A DNA stretch of 64,000 nucleotides. It comes from Sepiola atlantica (lineage: Eukaryota > Mollusca > Cephalopoda > Sepiida > Sepiolidae). The stretch spans positions 129,868,288 through 129,932,287 of the forward strand of contig OY744521.1 in assembly GCA_963556195.1 (NCBI GenBank). Direction: 5' to 3'. The first letter of the stretch is position 1, and the number at the start of each line of letters is the position of its first letter. Made by a program: the position numbers and the translations under genes. Below, in pieces: positions 61,030-64,000 of this stretch. Below the pieces are notes generated by a model, which was not told the origin of the DNA, made no database searches, and saw only the letters and a list, made by a program, of their open reading frames with translations.

Positions 61030-62765
61030 GAGTAATTATTCTTGACAGCATCGTAATGTCATTTCCTTATCTGATTTATGTGTTTTTTGTGTGGAAAAAC
61101 CTCGGCTCTTTTACAATGTAAATTATGTTTCCAATCCGTTTATCAACTATCCATGGTTCCCAGTAGGATTTATTGTATTTTGAACACCCGAAAAAAAAAT
61201 TTTTTCTCATATTTTTGAAGCATTCCATCGTGACATTTTTTCATGTCCTGGTTTTGATTAGGTTGGCAATAATCTATCAAACACTATTTTAATCTTCCTT
61301 GCAAACATTATCAATGCTGGCATCGTGAAAGATGGAACATTGCTATTAAGGCTCATCCTATATACCTACAAAAATTATTGAATAGCTTTTTTGGTAGGTG
61401 TACCTCTCGCTTTCTTAAACGCTCTTTTGAACGTGTCTACGAAGCGTTCTGTCTAACTAATGCTGCTCGCATGGTACGTCGAAATCGTGATATGATCAAC
61501 TACAAATGTTTGACGGAATAGTGCAAATTCACAAGACGTGAATTGTGTTACGTTATCTGATAGAATACAGTCAACGACCCCGAACTGGGCTATAATTAAT
61601 GTAAAATACTAATGGTTACTTCCGTAGTTGTTTGTTTTACATTTTAACATTTCCGGCAATTTTGAGATACTGCTCACAATTATTAAGTAATAGATACCAT
61701 CCAGCGGGCAAGCAAAATCTATGTTGAGCTTAAACCACGGTTGAACAGTTTTCAGCAAGGGTCTGAACTTTATAGGAGGTGTCTTCGCTGCCAAAGCGCA
61801 ACCTTTGCATATTTTCACTGCATTTACAATGTATTTGTCCATACTTGTCCAATACACATAGCTTTTCATGAGACGTTTTATTCTCAAAATTCCCGGGTGA
61901 CCGACATAAAATCCTTTTAGTGTTCTTCTCTGAATAGGAATAATAGGAATAACCACTCGATCGTCGTACATAACGGCTTTATCACAGATTGAATACACTG
62001 CTGAGATTTGTCGTTGTTTTTCTTTTCTATTCATTTTCATGCTTTTTAAAAAAATCGTCGTCTAACGACTTTTCTTTTATTTCTTCATGTCGTTACACAA
62101 TGTATATTTTACTTCTATCTCAGTTTGTAGAGCGGCAATCGGTGTCTTAAAGGGGTTCATCATATTTTATGTAAGTCTAGATAACCCTTCAGAATGACTA
62201 AGTTTTGACGATCGAATAAACTCCATTTTATAATTGTAATTGAGAGTAATATTTGCCCATTATCTGCAGTCCATTTGTAGTATGCGTTGGTAATCTTTTT
62301 GTTTACACATAACTCGTTAGCAGTGACTTTGGTCGGTTTGCAACACAAAATGTCTTCCATGGACAAATCGATGAAATTTAGTAACTGCAAACATAATACT
62401 AAATGCTTCCTTCTCGATTTATGAGTAACCCTTTTCTGAAGGTAGTAACTTATGAGACGCGTGGCGATAGGTTTTAGTGCCCCGTCTTCCATTTTGTGCA
62501 AGATTCAGGCTCCAATGATTTCAAGTCAGCAATAATTTTGTATGTGAGTATATTTTGTATTTTTCAAAAACCTCCTGACATTTTCTCGTTCAGTGTCAAT
62601 CTTTTTCTGATTTTGAAAAGCTGATTTAGTTAGTAAATCGTGCATGTTTTGAATAAACACATGATAATAATTTGCTGAACGAGTAAATCTTTTAAACAAA
62701 AGTTTTCGGAGCCGGCATATTTTTGATTGCTCTATCTTGCTCTGTTTCTGGCATTCTAACAACAT
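61030..62765 (-). pseudogene. Ty3/gypsy pol relic: RT end, RNase H, integrase
   Basis: On the minus strand: RT-connection motif SANYYHVFIQNMHDL (near 62685; family GFVNYYQ.FIPNMH.L); RNase H region EDGALKPIATRLISYY (near 62490; family DG.EKPIAYASRTL); ANITLNYNYKMEFI near 62255-62215. Integrase follows: zinc-binding HPG..RIKRLMKSYVYWTSMD and KICKGCALAAKTPPIKF (61900-61760), core NIDFACPLDGIYYLIIVSSI (61725-61665), then LSDNVTQFTSCEFALF near 61560 and TERFVDTFKRAFKKARGTPT near 61430. The terminal YNKSYWEPWIVDKRIGNIIY lies near 61160. Stops and frameshifts separate the blocks; the integrase D-D-E second and third sites are partly altered. The 5' part (gag, protease, most of RT) is missing. Confidence 0.88.
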
Positions 62766-63240
62766 ATTTACTTAGGATTTAACCAAGATAGTTGTTGTCT
62801 TTTTTTTCAATGGAAAAATAGCATTTTATTTCCTTCTATTTCAATTCATAGTTTGGGATTCTTTTAAATACTTAATATAACTCACGACGGTTGAAATAGA
62901 TCAACTCTTAGATACTGATAACATTGCCCGATAACTGCTGTTACAAGAAAAAGAGAGAGAGAGAGGGAGAGAGAGAGAAATACACAGACAAACTCTACAC
63001 GTCGTCGTAACTTCTCCGACAACTACTACTACTATTACTACTACTATTACCACTACTTCTACTACTACAAGATATGCTGTTAAATCACTACATCTGTTTA
63101 CTATGATCCGCGCCGTTGATATTTTTTTACGGTCAAAAGACAAATGATTATCTATCGTATTACAGCATACATAGCCACATAACAAGGATAAACCACCCGA
63201 TCAGTTGTAACAAAATATTGTTTTGTAAATAAACCCAGAT
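62766..63240. other. Unannotated; two low-complexity tracts
   Basis: A (GA)n tract at about 62950-62979 and an ACT/ACC-rich tract at about 63021-63068. No gene. Confidence 0.6.
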
Positions 63241-63249
63241 AGTAATGCA

Positions 63250-63590
63250 GACAATTCCGTTCCACTAAAATCGAAGTCGGACCATCATCGGGAAGTACCA
63301 CAGGAAATGAAGTATTTCAGAAGATGAAAATATCAAGTAGGGAAAGTACGAGTCAAAATTCGACTTGAAGGGCACGGAAATTTCTGTAATCACTCAAATC
63401 ACAGAAGAAAACGAACGGCCGTTATCAGATAAAAAGCTGTTGCGAGAAGAAAAATGTGATTAGAAATAGATGATCAAAAGACGTGGAGACTACTAGAATT
63501 CTGGAGATGACTTTGTCACTCGGACTTCAGGTGACACCATCGGTTTTTACCAGTAATGACTTGTTTGGTGATTACGAGTCGCTAAGAATA
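63250..63590 (+). repeat. R2-like LINE 3' tail fragment
   Basis: The block CTGGAGATGACTTTGTCACT (63501) with ACTTCAGGTGACACC and CCAGTAATGACTTGT matches the tail modules at 16093-17720. A 3'-end-only insertion or remnant. Confidence 0.55.
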
Positions 63591-64000
63591 GTATAAAATA
63601 TTCTTGGGTTATTTTTCTAATTTCAAATTTCGCGGTCAAAATGATCGGAAGCAAATCAGCGTGCGCAAATCATTCGTGGTTTAAATTGATTTGTTCATTT
63701 TTTTTCATCAAAGTCCACCATTAACTTCAAATTTTATTATAGTTTATACTGCGGTGTATCATTTGTTCGAAATTGAAATTATGTACTATGCCAACTAGTT
63801 GGTTTTCAAAGTTAAACATATTGTTTTGGCGGTGTATGCTGTATTTTATCATGAAACGATTGATTTCATCCGGGTTTCTAGAAAAAGTTATTTCCACCAC
63901 ATTCATTTGGTGATTCTATTTTGTCAATGAATATTATTTATTACGATCCCTTATTTTAGAGATAGATAAAGAGAACATATATTAAAAAACATGAAGCTCT
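63591..64000. other. Unannotated region
   Basis: Nothing recognised. Confidence 0.5.

Overview
This window looks like non-coding DNA from a large, repeat-rich animal genome, most likely a lophotrochozoan and probably a cephalopod-type mollusc. The case rests on very AT-rich sequence with more than two dozen long (TA)n tracts, and on the transposon mix: Penelope-like elements, R2/NeSL-type and CR1/Jockey-type LINEs, Ty3/gypsy, mariner, a ZBED5-like hAT, Helitron-type ends and hammerhead-bearing repeats. Species cannot be settled from the sequence. No complete host gene is visible. The only host-gene candidate is a short possible first coding exon at 50221-50301 followed by a good splice donor. 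Nearly every other long reading frame is a (TA)n shadow or a broken transposon gene.

Layout. 1-8 kb: a Penelope-like GIY-YIG endonuclease relic (1210-1578), a decayed hammerhead repeat (2062-2690, minus), a Penelope-like reverse transcriptase relic (4455-5150) and a 94-bp-arm foldback (7730-8034). 8-14 kb: a minus-strand Helitron-type end (8225-8251) and CR1/Jockey-type LINE relics (10060-11480, 12100-12660, 13330-13590). 14.6-26.6 kb: two R2/NeSL-like LINE copies with C-terminal restriction-like endonuclease regions, and between them a mariner with a LINE fragment inside it. 28.7-30.7 kb: a 1.9-kb element with ~195-bp terminal inverted repeats and a 9-bp target duplication (Mutator-like architecture) carrying a broken ORF of unknown function. 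31-42 kb: two dispersed repeat families, a 61-bp palindrome and many (TA)n tracts.

The most interesting part is 40.17-42.10 kb. A tandem array of exact 338-bp period carries three well-formed type I hammerhead ribozymes on the minus strand. A second unit of 282-bp period carries another well-formed hammerhead on the plus strand, and its first copy begins exactly at the position matching the predicted cleavage site. Both resemble retrozymes, the non-autonomous, circRNA-forming hammerhead retroelements thought to use Penelope-like machinery. Related decayed copies lie at 2.2, 4.4, 47.1 and 49.4 kb. In nearly every case the 3' side of the ribozyme tail runs into a (TA)n tract.

43.9-49.5 kb: LINE 3' ends, an inverted-repeat element, and a nearly complete LINE ORF2 C-terminal portion (47231-49310, minus) sitting between two hammerhead relics. 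50-64 kb: the candidate exon, a second mariner relic, a hAT element with exact 8-bp target duplication (55328-57529), a Helitron-type 3' end (58121-58148), more LINE relics, and a Ty3/gypsy pol remnant with a 3' LTR (60335-62765, minus).
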